Positions 8,069-15,476 of a stretch of 64,000 bases of DNA are shown here, one piece after another. The notes beneath the pieces were generated by a model that ran no database searches, had not been told where the DNA came from, and saw nothing but the letters and a program-made list of their open reading frames with translations. Position numbers and translations under genes: made by a program. This DNA comes from CADEGL01 sp050180485 (GTDB lineage Bacteria > Pseudomonadota > Alphaproteobacteria > CADEGL01): the NCBI GenBank assembly GCA_050180485.1, contig JBFXED010000020.1, positions 1 to 64,000 on the forward strand, written 5' to 3'. How positions within the stretch are numbered: position 1 is the first letter of the stretch; each line of letters begins with the position of its first letter.

Positions 8069-8968
8069 TTACTCGGCAGCGGACTTCGCGGATGGCTTCT
8101 CGCGGACGAGCTTGTCGAAATCCGCCAAGAGGGTTCGGGTGACCGGACCGACCTGGAAGTTCATCGAATCGATCTCGCTTACCGGCGTCACCTCCACGGC
8201 GGTGCCGGAAAGGAACGCCTCGTCGAAGCTCGGCAGTTCCTGCGGCCAGATGGCCCGCTCGATCACCGTGATGCCGCGCTTCTTGGCGAGCTGAATCACC
8301 GTCTTGCGCGTGACGCCGTTGAGGAAGCAATCCGCCTCGGGCGTGTGCAGATTGCCGTCCTTCACGAAGAAGATATTGGCGCCCGTGGCCTCGGCGACGC
8401 GGCCGCGATAGTCGAACATGAGCGCGTCGTTGAAACCGTCGGCCTCAGCCTTGTGCTTGGAGAGCGTGCAGATCATGTAGAGGCCCGCCGCCTTGGCCTC
8501 GGTCGGCGCCGTGTCCGGCGCGGGCCGCCGCCACTTGGAGATCTGCATGCGGATGCCCCGCAGGCGCGCCTCCGGCGTGAAGTAGGCCGGCCATTCCCAC
8601 GAGGCGATGGCCAAGTGGATTTTGCTCTGCTGGGCGGAGACGCCCATCATCTCCGAGCCGCGCCAGGCGACCGGACGCAGATAGCCGTCCTTGATGTTCT
8701 GCGCCTTGATGACGTCCTCGCAGGCGCGGTCGATCTGATCAGCCGTATAGGGAATCTCGTAGCCCAGAATCTGGGCCGACTTCAGCAGGCGCTCGGTGTG
8801 CTCGCGCAGCTTGAACGTGACGCCGTCATAGACCCGTTCGCCCTCGAAAACGCAGCTCGCGTAATGGAGCGCGTGGGTGCAGACGTGGAGCTGCGCCTCG
8901 CGCCAGGGAATTAACTTCCCGTCGAACCAGATCCAGCCGTCGCGATCGTCGTACGGAATCAAAGCCAT
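8069..8968 (-). CDS. ilvE: Branched-chain amino acid aminotransferase
   Basis: This 299-residue fold-type IV PLP enzyme has the pyridoxal lysine at K159 (PTEAKAAGLYM), the substrate-loop segment HYASCVFEGERVYDG and the phosphate-binding region FLSGTAVEVTPV. It reversibly transaminates valine, leucine and isoleucine with 2-oxoglutarate. Length matches bacterial IlvE, including the eight or so residues before the WIWFDGK strand. It is transcribed divergently from the two-component regulator at 9089 and ends at the perfect hairpin at 8020-8045. D-amino-acid transaminase or 4-amino-4-deoxychorismate lyase are less likely given the IlvE-like N-terminus. Confidence 0.93.
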   Translation of the reverse strand: MALIPYDDRDGWIWFDGKLIPWREAQLHVCTHALHYASCVFEGERVYDGVTFKLREHTERLLKSAQILGYEIPYTADQIDRACEDVIKAQNIKDGYLRPVAWRGSEMMGVSAQQSKIHLAIASWEWPAYFTPEARLRGIRMQISKWRRPAPDTAPTEAKAAGLYMICTLSKHKAEADGFNDALMFDYRGRVAEATGANIFFVKDGNLHTPEADCFLNGVTRKTVIQLAKKRGITVIERAIWPQELPSFDEAFLSGTAVEVTPVSEIDSMNFQVGPVTRTLLADFDKLVREKPSAKSAAE

Positions 8969-9075
8969 AGGAGCCCGCCTTCCGGATATCCCGATGTTTA
9001 TAAGGAAAAGCCGGCGGCACTATAGCCCCCGCCCTCCGCGCTCAACAAGAGGCCCTCCCGCGCCGGAGGCCTCTG

Positions 9076-9081
9076 TATAAT
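9076..9081 (+). promoter_or_regulatory. Consensus -10 hexamer directly before the response regulator
   Basis: TATAAT ends only 7 bp before the ATG at 9089, so if it is used the transcript would start at or next to the start codon (leaderless mRNA). No good -35 element is visible 17 bp upstream. Confidence 0.35.
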
Positions 9082-9088
9082 CCCGGCC

Positions 9089-9775
9089 ATGACCGACGAG
9101 CCGGCCCATATCCTGGTCGTGGACGACGACAGGAGATTGCGGGAGCTGCTGCGCAAATATTTGGCGGACAGCGGCTTCCGGGTGACCACGGCGGAGAGCG
9201 CCGAGGACGCGCGCGCCAAGCTGGGCAGCCTAGCCTTCGACCTGATCGTGCTGGACGTGATGATGCCCGGCGAAAGCGGCTTGGCACTGACCGCCGCGCT
9301 GCGGCCCAAGACGAATATCCCGATCCTCATGCTGACCGCCATGGGCGAGGCCGAAGACCGGATCAAGGGGCTGGAGACCGGCGCCGACGACTATCTGCCC
9401 AAGCCGTTCGAGCCGCGCGAACTGGTCCTGCGCATCAAGACCATCCTGCGCCGCGCCCCGCCACCGCCCCCCCAACGCCCCACCCAGATCGTCTTCGGCA
9501 ACCACCGCTTCGACCTGGGGCGGGAAGAATTGTGGCGCGGCGACAAGATGGTGCGACTGTCCGCGGGCGAAGCGCGTCTGCTGAAGCTTCTGGCCGAAAA
9601 TGGCGGCGCGGCCAAGACGCGCGAGGACCTGCAGCGCGAACTGGGTTCCGAAGGCGGCGGCCGCTCGATCGACGTCCAGGTCACCCGTCTGCGCCGCAAG
9701 ATCGAGCCCGACCCGCGCTTGCCGCGCTATCTCTTGACCGTGCGCGGGCAAGGTTACGCCTTGAGGCCCGACTGA
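9089..9775 (+). CDS. OmpR/PhoB-family response regulator (PetR-like)
   Basis: This 228-residue two-domain regulator has a receiver domain with the acidic pocket VVDDD, phospho-acceptor D56 (LIVLDVMMPG), the conserved threonine (MLTAMG) and lysine (YLPKPFEP). A winged-helix DNA-binding domain follows (residues about 130-228, ending RTVRGQGYAL-like: LLTVRGQGYAL). It is followed after one base by the histidine kinase gene, and the two clearly form an operon. The receiver sequence resembles alphaproteobacterial PetR/OmpR-type regulators; the stimulus and targets are unknown. Translation may be leaderless given the TATAAT at 9076. Confidence 0.93.
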   Translation: MTDEPAHILVVDDDRRLRELLRKYLADSGFRVTTAESAEDARAKLGSLAFDLIVLDVMMPGESGLALTAALRPKTNIPILMLTAMGEAEDRIKGLETGADDYLPKPFEPRELVLRIKTILRRAPPPPPQRPTQIVFGNHRFDLGREELWRGDKMVRLSAGEARLLKLLAENGGAAKTREDLQRELGSEGGGRSIDVQVTRLRRKIEPDPRLPRYLLTVRGQGYALRPD

Positions 9776-9776
9776 G

Positions 9777-11099
9777 ATGGACCTGGGTGCCGAGATCAAG
9801 GGTCTGTTGCCGCGCCGCCTTCTGTGGCGGTCGCTGCTCATCCTGATGGTGCCGCTCGTTCTTCTGCCAGTCATCGTCACCATCGTCTTCTACAACAACC
9901 ATTGGGAGGTGGTGACGCGGCGGCTTGCCTATTCGGTCGGCGGTGACATCGCCATCCTGATCGTGATGCTGAAGGACAATCCCGGGCCGGAGGAATGGGA
10001 CGACGTGCGCGAACTGGCCATGTCGCATTTGAGCCTCAACCTGTCCTTCGAACCCGGCGCCATCCTGCCCAACCAGCCGGTGCCGATCCGCGACACGATG
10101 ACCGACCGCTGGCTGCAGACCGCGCTCACCGACCAGCTTCGCAAGCCCTTCATCTTCGACACCGACTGGTCCGAGCGCGAGGTCGAGATCAAGGTGCAAT
10201 TGCCCGACGGCGTCCTGCGCGTGCTGGCACCGAAGAAACGGCTTTCCAGCGTGACCACCTACATCGTGGTGTTGTGGACGATCGGCACATCCACGGTTCT
10301 GTTCGTCGTGGCCATGCTGTTCATGCGCAATCAGGTCCGCCCCATCCGGCGGCTAGCGCAGGCGGCGGAAAGTTTCGGCAAGGGCCGCGACGTCCCCGAC
10401 TTCCGTCCCACCGGCGCTACCGAAGTTCGTCAAGCCGCGGCGTCCTTCATTGAGATGCGCGACCGCATCAAGCGCCAGATCGCCCAGCGCACCGACATGC
10501 TCTCCGGCGTCAGCCACGATCTGCGCACGCCGCTGACGCGCATGAAGCTCCAACTCGCCATGCTCAAGGATTCGGCGGAAATAACCGAACTGAACGCCGA
10601 CATCGCCGAGATGGAGCGGATGATCGAAGGCTACCTGGCCTTCGTGCGCGGCGAAGGGCACGAGGCGCCGAAGGAGACGGATCTGTCAGTGTTGCTGGCC
10701 GAGATCGTCGATGGCGCACGGCGCGAGGGCGCGGTGATCGAGCTTAAGACCGAAGGCGACCTGCATCTGGCCGTGCGCCCCAATGCGATCAAGCGCGGCA
10801 TCACCAACCTGGTCACCAATGCCACGCGCTATGGCAAGAACGTGGCGATCCGCGCGGTGCGCCAGGCGGAATCGATCGAGATCGCCGTCGTCGATGACGG
10901 GCCCGGCATTCCCGCCGGCAAGCGCGAGGATGTCTTCCGGCCGTTCGTGCGCCTGGAAAGCTCGCGCAACCAAGCCACCGGCGGCATCGGCCTGGGCCTG
11001 ACCATCGCGCGCGACATCGTGCGCGGCCATGGCGGCGACATCGTGCTGCACGAAGCGCCCGGCGGCGGCCTGACGGCGAGCGTGCGCCTGCCGGTATGA
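9777..11099 (+). CDS. EnvZ-type sensor histidine kinase
   Basis: This 440-residue membrane kinase has two transmembrane segments (about residues 19-39 and 163-183) enclosing a periplasmic sensor region of roughly 120 residues. A HAMP linker follows (about 184-237), then HisKA with H247 in SHDLRTPLTR and a HATPase domain with N-box (NLVTNATRYG), G1 (VDDGPGI) and G2 (GGIGLGLTIA). It would phosphorylate the regulator encoded just upstream (1 bp gap). Its stop overlaps the next start codon by 4 bp, tying a small cupin gene into the operon. Confidence 0.94.
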   Translation: MDLGAEIKGLLPRRLLWRSLLILMVPLVLLPVIVTIVFYNNHWEVVTRRLAYSVGGDIAILIVMLKDNPGPEEWDDVRELAMSHLSLNLSFEPGAILPNQPVPIRDTMTDRWLQTALTDQLRKPFIFDTDWSEREVEIKVQLPDGVLRVLAPKKRLSSVTTYIVVLWTIGTSTVLFVVAMLFMRNQVRPIRRLAQAAESFGKGRDVPDFRPTGATEVRQAAASFIEMRDRIKRQIAQRTDMLSGVSHDLRTPLTRMKLQLAMLKDSAEITELNADIAEMERMIEGYLAFVRGEGHEAPKETDLSVLLAEIVDGARREGAVIELKTEGDLHLAVRPNAIKRGITNLVTNATRYGKNVAIRAVRQAESIEIAVVDDGPGIPAGKREDVFRPFVRLESSRNQATGGIGLGLTIARDIVRGHGGDIVLHEAPGGGLTASVRLPV

Positions 11100-11425
11100 G
11101 GGTGCGCAACCTGTTCCGCGACATTTCCGCCGGCCCGGGCGAAGTGATCGACTCGCTCCTGGCCGGAAACGGCAACGTCACGGTCGAGCGGATCGTCTCC
11201 CATGGCGGCCGCGCGCCGGCCGACGGCGCGTTCGAGCAGGGCTGGACGGAATTCGTCGTGCTGGTGCGGGGCCAAGCGCGGCTCGTGGCACTGGAGCCGG
11301 AGGAGACGTTCGACCTCAAAGCCGGCGACTGGCTGGAGATTCCGCCCAACCGGCGGCACTACGTGGCCTGGACTTCGCGAGAACCGCCCGCCGTCTGGCT
11401 GGCGGTGCACCTCAAGCCGACGTGA
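11096..11425 (+). CDS. Small cupin-domain protein coupled to the histidine kinase
   Basis: This 109-residue protein is essentially a single cupin barrel: GWTEFVVLVRGQARL, then FDLKAGDWLEIPPNRRHYV. The usual metal-binding HxH of motif 1 appears as W-T-E, with only the glutamate and the motif 2 histidine (RRHYV) kept, so metal binding is uncertain. It starts within the stop codon of the histidine kinase (ATGA overlap), so it is translationally coupled to the two-component pair. Its role is unknown; a small-molecule or sensor-accessory function is a guess. Confidence 0.7.
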   Translation: MRVRNLFRDISAGPGEVIDSLLAGNGNVTVERIVSHGGRAPADGAFEQGWTEFVVLVRGQARLVALEPEETFDLKAGDWLEIPPNRRHYVAWTSREPPAVWLAVHLKPT

Positions 11426-11434
11426 GACGACGCC

Positions 11435-11770
11435 TCAGTAGAGACGGCCGCCGTTCGGCACGGGCAAGTCGACGCCCACCATCACGACCTGACCTTGCGC
11501 GTCGGGGAAGCCGAGCACCAGCACCTCGGACATGAACGGCCCGATCTGCTTGGGCGGAAAGTTGACCACCGCCGCGACCTGCCGGCCGATCAATGCCTCG
11601 GCCTTGTAGTTGGCGACGACCTGGGCCGAACTGCGCTTCACGCCGATCTCGGGCCCGAAATCGACCTTCAGCTTGAAGGCGGGTTTGCGCGCCTGCGGAA
11701 ACGGCTCGACCTCGATGATGGTGCCGACGCGGATGTCGACCTTCGCGAAATCGTCGTAGCTGATGCTCAT
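11435..11770 (-). CDS. csaA: CsaA-type tRNA-binding protein / secretion chaperone
   Basis: This 111-residue protein is a stand-alone tRNA-binding OB fold: DFAKVDIRVGTIIEVEPFPQ at the N-terminus, then SSAQVVANY and the C-terminal GVDLPVPNGGRLY. The family matches CsaA, a homodimer described as an export-related chaperone and related to the tRNA-binding domain of MetRS. Length is standard. It converges on the cupin gene (9 bp gap). Two tandem terminator-like hairpins sit directly upstream of its start, so its expression must come from within or through them. Confidence 0.9.
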   Translation of the reverse strand: MSISYDDFAKVDIRVGTIIEVEPFPQARKPAFKLKVDFGPEIGVKRSSAQVVANYKAEALIGRQVAAVVNFPPKQIGPFMSEVLVLGFPDAQGQVVMVGVDLPVPNGGRLY

Positions 11771-11789
11771 GGCGGTTCCCGCAAACGAA

Positions 11790-11819
11790 AAAGGGCGGCG
11801 CTTTCTAGCACCGCCCTTT
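11790..11819 (-). terminator. Terminator-like hairpin immediately upstream of csaA
   Basis: Stem AAAGGGCGG/CCGCCCTTT (9 bp) with a 12-base loop; on the minus strand it runs into TTTTTCG. It ends only 20 bp before the csaA start codon, so it could act as an attenuator for csaA as well as a backup terminator for the phasin gene. Confidence 0.6.
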
Positions 11820-11834
11820 AGGCCGTCAAAATGA

Positions 11835-11873
11835 AAAGGGCCGCCCCTGGGGGAGGGAGTGGGGCGGCCCTTT
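11835..11873 (-). terminator. Rho-independent terminator of the phasin gene
   Basis: Perfect 13-bp stem (AAAGGGCCGCCCC / GGGGCGGCCCTTT) with a 13-base loop and a TTTT run on the minus strand, 20 bp past the phasin stop codon. Confidence 0.8.
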
Positions 11874-11892
11874 ACCCGTCAGCGGACGCCGA

Positions 11893-12330
11893 TTAGTGGG
11901 CGGCGCCGTTCACGGAAAACATGGTGCGGACTTCGTCGAAGCCCTCGACCAGGCGGGCGTTCAGAACGCCGACCGCTTCGCTGGTCGCGCCGGCGGCAAG
12001 GCCGACGATTTCCTGGGTGTTCGTGAGGGCGTTGATCACGCCGTCCTTCGTCAGCTCGGCCTGCTTGCGAACCTTCTCCTCGGGCGTCTTCGCCGCGACG
12101 AAAGCCTCGGAAGCCTTGGACGCGCCGTCGAGCGCCGTGCGGATGATCTCGCTCTGGCGCTCGGCGATGGCCTGCCAGCCCTTCACGGCCAGCTGATTGG
12201 CCTTGGAGAACGCGTCGAGGTTCTTGCGGTGATAGGAAATGAGGGCGTCGACATTGACGCCGGGAACCTTGAAGTCGGCGAACGGCTTGAAAGCATCGGC
12301 GCCGAAATTCGGGGTGGACTTGGTCGCCAT
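11893..12330 (-). CDS. Phasin family protein
   Basis: This 145-residue, almost wholly helical protein has the phasin_2 look: an N-terminal segment DAFKPFADFKVPGVNVDAL, then SYHRKNLDAFSKANQLAVKGW and a heptad-like amphipathic C-terminal half. Phasins coat polyhydroxyalkanoate granules and control their size and number, which implies PHA storage in this organism. The start at 12330 has AGGAG a few bases upstream. Three TGCGCTGCA repeats upstream (12366-12456) look like binding sites for the PHA regulator PhaR, and a strong hairpin terminator follows. No pha synthase is in the window. Confidence 0.9.
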   Translation of the reverse strand: MATKSTPNFGADAFKPFADFKVPGVNVDALISYHRKNLDAFSKANQLAVKGWQAIAERQSEIIRTALDGASKASEAFVAAKTPEEKVRKQAELTKDGVINALTNTQEIVGLAAGATSEAVGVLNARLVEGFDEVRTMFSVNGAAH

Positions 12331-12365
12331 CGATCTCGCTCCTGAAAGGGGTTGGCAACGAATGG

Positions 12366-12456
12366 TGCGCTGCAACATCGAGGCAAATATAGCTACGATT
12401 CATTGCACGTCAATGAAGTTTGTGCGCTGCACAATGATGTTTTTGTTGCAGCGCAA
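12366..12456 (-). promoter_or_regulatory. Three TGCGCTGCA repeats upstream of the phasin gene (candidate PhaR operators)
   Basis: The 9-base core TGCGCTGCA occurs at 12366-12374 and 12423-12431, and as its complement TGCAGCGCA at 12447-12455. The middle copy sits in a 6-bp inverted repeat, TTGTGC-GCT-GCACAA (12420-12434). The cluster lies 36-126 bp before the phasin start. PhaR repressors of alphaproteobacteria are known to bind TGC-rich sites before phaP, so this assignment combines known family behaviour with the visible repeats. Confidence 0.6.
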
Positions 12457-12494
12457 AATCCTGTAATGACGGCAAGGCTTTAGGCCGCCAGAAT

Positions 12495-13175
12495 TCAGCG
12501 ACGGCGAGCGGCCTTTTTCCGGCGCGGCGTCGGTTTGCGGGCCGAAGCCGACTTACGGGGAGCCTGTTTGCGGGAAGCCGGCGGCCTGGTGGCATCGCGA
12601 GCCCGTTTGCGGCCTTTGTCCAAGAAACGGATCACAGCCTCGGCCTGGCGCAAGCCCCGATCGAGCACGGCCATGGTGCGCGCCAGATCGGCGCTGTCGT
12701 CGGACAGCCAAGCCCGCATCGCGGCCAGATAGATCACGGCCAAGCCCTTGGTCCGCACCAGCCCGGCCAGCCCCGAACTATCCACCCCCGCGGCCTCCAG
12801 CATCCAAGCCATGGATTTGATCAAGCGCGGCCAAGTGCAAAACAACGCCAGCGGCTCGCGGCCCAGATCGTGGGCCATCGAGACGACGGCCGTCTTGTGC
12901 GGCTGCATGGCGTCGAAGCGGCGCATCAGCACGTCGAACAGGCGGTCCCGGGCCGGCTCGCCGGCATCGGGGGCGTGCCGCGCCAGCACGGTTTCATCCA
13001 CCCGGTCGGCGAAGGCGTCGAGGATGGCCCATTTGGAAGGGAAGGCAGCATGGACCCGGCTAAGCGGCACTCCGGCTTCCTTGGCGACGGCGTTCAAGGT
13101 CAGGCCGAGCCAGCCCTTACGGGCCGCCAGGGCCAGGGCCGCATCCAACAGACGGTTTCGATCCGCTTCCGCCAT
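12495..13175 (-). CDS. TetR-family regulator with Lys/Arg-rich C-terminal tail
   Basis: This 226-residue protein has an N-terminal TetR helix-turn-helix (LTLNAVAKEAGVPLSRVHAAF, residues about 25-45), a helical ligand/dimer domain, then a tail from about residue 190 that is extremely basic and rich in Arg, Lys, Pro and Ala (RKKAARRR at the end). The tail resembles those of histone H1-like or AlgP/PhaF-type proteins and would bind DNA nonspecifically. The gene lies between the phasin gene and a divergent RpoH-like sigma factor, so it may regulate either. Its ligand is unknown. Confidence 0.8.
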   Translation of the reverse strand: MAEADRNRLLDAALALAARKGWLGLTLNAVAKEAGVPLSRVHAAFPSKWAILDAFADRVDETVLARHAPDAGEPARDRLFDVLMRRFDAMQPHKTAVVSMAHDLGREPLALFCTWPRLIKSMAWMLEAAGVDSSGLAGLVRTKGLAVIYLAAMRAWLSDDSADLARTMAVLDRGLRQAEAVIRFLDKGRKRARDATRPPASRKQAPRKSASARKPTPRRKKAARRR

Positions 13176-13295
13176 CGCGTGTCTCCGTACCTGTCTCGAA
13201 TCAATCTAGGGGCGCTCCGGGGTACCGGCAACGGCACGCAAAAGCCTTTCGCATTTTCCGCCCGGCATGCGATTTTAACGGCCGGGGTTTCATCG

Positions 13296-14162
13296 ATGAG
13301 CATCTTGGGCGGCAGGCAGGGCAGATTGAGCACGCTGTTCCTCGGCGAGGTACGGCGCCAACCCCTTCTGTCGCGCGAGGAGGAAATTTCCCTCGCCCGC
13401 CGCTCCAGCAAGGGCGACCAAGTCGCCGCGGCCCGGCTGATCGTCAGCCATCTGCGCTTCGTCATCCGCATCGCGCGCGCCTATCGCAGCTATGGGCTGC
13501 CGATGGCCGACCTGGTGCAGGAGGGCACGGTCGGGCTGGTCCATGCCGTGCGCAAGTTCAACCCCGACCAGGGCAACCGTCTGGCGACTTATGCCATGTG
13601 GTGGATCCGTGCCGCGATCCAGGAGCATGTCGTCCGCTCGTGGTCGCTGGTGCGCGTCGGCACGACCGCGGCCCATAAGGCACTGTTCCTGAATCTACGT
13701 CGGCGCGCGGCGCGGGCGGGGCTGGGCGAGATGGCCTTGAGCGAGGAGCAGGCACGTGGCCTGGCCGCGCGTTTCGGTGTGCCGCTCGGCGATGTTCTGC
13801 TGCTGGCGCGGCGGGGGTTCCAATCGGACCGCTCGCTCAACGTCTCCACCGACGAGCGCGGGCGCGATGAATGGCTTGGCCAGATTCCGGATTCGCGCCC
13901 AACACCCGAGGACGAACTGGCCGATCGCCATCACCAGCGTCTATGGCGCGGCCTGGTGCAGCGCGCGTTGGGCGCCCTGCCCCCGCGCGAGCAGGTCATA
14001 ATCCGCCGCCGCTACCTCTCGGAGGCCAAGGCCACCTTCGACGCCTTGTCGCGCGAACTGGGCCTGTCGAAGGAGCGCTGCCGCCAGCTCGAGGCCAGCG
14101 CGATGGACAAGCTGAAAGCCGCCCTGCGCCCGCGCTGGCGCGAGGAAGGCCTGCCCTCCTGA
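13296..14162 (+). CDS. RpoH-like (sigma-32 family) RNA polymerase sigma factor
   Basis: This 288-residue group 3-type sigma factor has region 2 intact (LPMADLVQEGTVGLVHAVRK, then RLATYAMWWIRAAIQEHV), followed by an RpoH-box-like segment (HKALFLNLRR), and region 4 with a helix-turn-helix (FDALSRELGLSKERCRQLE). The RpoH box separates RpoH proteins from RpoD, and alphaproteobacteria often carry two or more RpoH paralogues. This one is divergent in several positions and is probably a secondary copy. The ATG at 13296 was chosen because the conserved N-terminus begins there; the frame stays open upstream through the antisense of the TetR gene. Confidence 0.85.
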   Translation: MSILGGRQGRLSTLFLGEVRRQPLLSREEEISLARRSSKGDQVAAARLIVSHLRFVIRIARAYRSYGLPMADLVQEGTVGLVHAVRKFNPDQGNRLATYAMWWIRAAIQEHVVRSWSLVRVGTTAAHKALFLNLRRRAARAGLGEMALSEEQARGLAARFGVPLGDVLLLARRGFQSDRSLNVSTDERGRDEWLGQIPDSRPTPEDELADRHHQRLWRGLVQRALGALPPREQVIIRRRYLSEAKATFDALSRELGLSKERCRQLEASAMDKLKAALRPRWREEGLPS

Positions 14163-14166
14163 CGCG

Positions 14167-14646
14167 TCAGGCGATCGCGGCCACGCGTCCACCCGTGATG
14201 CGCGCCAGATCCCGCGGCGTCAGCCGGAACACCGCGTTGGGCGTCCCTGCCGCGGCCCAAATCTCCGCGAACGCCATCAGATCCTGATCGACGAAAATCT
14301 CCGGCCGCACGTCGTGGCCCAAGGGCGGCACGCCGCCAATGGCAAAGCCGGTTTGGGCACGGACGAATTCCGCGTCGGCCTTGCCCAGTTTCTCGCCCAA
14401 GAGCGCGGCGACCTTCTTTTCGTCCACGCGATTCGCGCCGCTCGCGATCACCAGCACGGGACGGCCGCTGGACGCGGCGCGGAACAGGATGGATTTCGCG
14501 ATCTGGCCGACCGCGCAGCCGATGGCGTTGGCCGCGTCGGACGCCGTGCGCGTGGAGGCGTCGAACGCGCGAACCTCGAGGCCCAGGCCGAATGCGGCCA
14601 GCGCGGCCTGCACCTTGCGCGCGCTGGGGCTCAGTTCCGCCGTCAC
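14167..14646 (-). CDS. YbaK/EbsC-type aminoacyl-tRNA deacylase
   Basis: This 159-residue single-domain protein starts at GTG and has the YbaK/ProX pattern: an ASDAANAIGCAVGQIAKSILF helix with the conserved lysine, VIASGANRVDEKKV and the FAIGGVPPLGH glycine loop. Such stand-alone editing domains hydrolyse mischarged aminoacyl-tRNAs (for example Cys-tRNA-Pro or Ala-tRNA-Pro). It follows proC after 7 bp on the same strand, and the pairing with a proline biosynthesis gene is suggestive, though common by chance. Which aminoacyl-tRNA it edits cannot be told. Confidence 0.88.
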   Translation of the reverse strand: MTAELSPSARKVQAALAAFGLGLEVRAFDASTRTASDAANAIGCAVGQIAKSILFRAASSGRPVLVIASGANRVDEKKVAALLGEKLGKADAEFVRAQTGFAIGGVPPLGHDVRPEIFVDQDLMAFAEIWAAAGTPNAVFRLTPRDLARITGGRVAAIA

Positions 14647-14653
14647 GGCGAAA

Positions 14654-15469
14654 TCAGCCGGAGAGTTCCTTGGAACGCGCGGTCGCGGCGGCGATGGCCT
14701 TGTCGAGAAGCTTCTGCCATCCGTCCGGCCCCATCAGCACGTTGAGCGCGCGCTCGGTCGTGCCCGCGGGGCTGGTGACATTCTTGCGCAATGTTGCGGG
14801 CTGATCGGGCGACTGGTGCAGCAGTTCGCCCGAGCCGGCGACCGTCACGCGCGCCAACCGCTCGGCCAGATCTTGCGGCAGACCAGAAGCGACACCGGCG
14901 GCCGCGAGCGATTCGGCCAACAGAAACACATAGGCCGGGCCACCGCCCGACACGGCGGTGACGGCATCGAGCAATTCTTCCCGTTCGACCCAGGCCACCT
15001 CGCCGACCGACTTCAGAAGATCGTCGGCTGTTTTCTTCTGCGCGGCGGAGACTTTCTTGTTCGGACAACCCACCGTAATGCCGCGCCCGACCGCGGCCGG
15101 CGTGTTCGGCATCGAACGTACGATGGCGGCGTCGGCGCCGAGCTTGCCCTCGAAATAGGCGATGGTCTTGCCCGCCGCGATGGAGAGGAAGAGGCAGTCC
15201 GGGCTCGTGAAGCGGCGATAAGCGCCGATCACGCCGTCCATGCTCTGCGGCTTGACCGCCAGCACGACGACCTCGGCCTTCAGCGCGGCGGGAAGCTGCG
15301 CCCCGTCCGCGTAGACGGCGACGCCATGATCTTTCTTCAACGCATCGGCGCGGCCCTGGTCGGGCTCGACGACATGCACCTGCGCCGGCTTCACGCCGCG
15401 GGCAAGCCAGCCCACCAGCATGGCGCCGCCCATCTTGCCGCCGCCGACCAAAACCAGGGAACCACGCAT
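14654..15469 (-). CDS. proC: Pyrroline-5-carboxylate reductase
   Basis: This 271-residue Rossmann protein starts with a typical ProC nucleotide loop (LVLVGGGKMGGAML), has AVKPQSM and MPNTPAAVGRG in the middle, and the C-terminal signature VTAVSGGGPAYVFLLAE followed by LRKNVTSPAGTTE. It reduces 1-pyrroline-5-carboxylate to L-proline with NAD(P)H. Length is normal. It sits in a minus-strand string (ybjN-like, proC, ybaK) with 7-bp gaps, so the three are probably co-transcribed. Confidence 0.95.
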   Translation of the reverse strand: MRGSLVLVGGGKMGGAMLVGWLARGVKPAQVHVVEPDQGRADALKKDHGVAVYADGAQLPAALKAEVVVLAVKPQSMDGVIGAYRRFTSPDCLFLSIAAGKTIAYFEGKLGADAAIVRSMPNTPAAVGRGITVGCPNKKVSAAQKKTADDLLKSVGEVAWVEREELLDAVTAVSGGGPAYVFLLAESLAAAGVASGLPQDLAERLARVTVAGSGELLHQSPDQPATLRKNVTSPAGTTERALNVLMGPDGWQKLLDKAIAAATARSKELSG

Positions 15470-15476
15470 GGAAGAA

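Noticed and set aside
12495..12600. The basic tail of the TetR protein as a frameshift artefact
   Set aside because: The frame is continuous with the domain and ends at a normal stop; no indel is suggested by neighbouring frames, so it is kept as real and reported as unusual.
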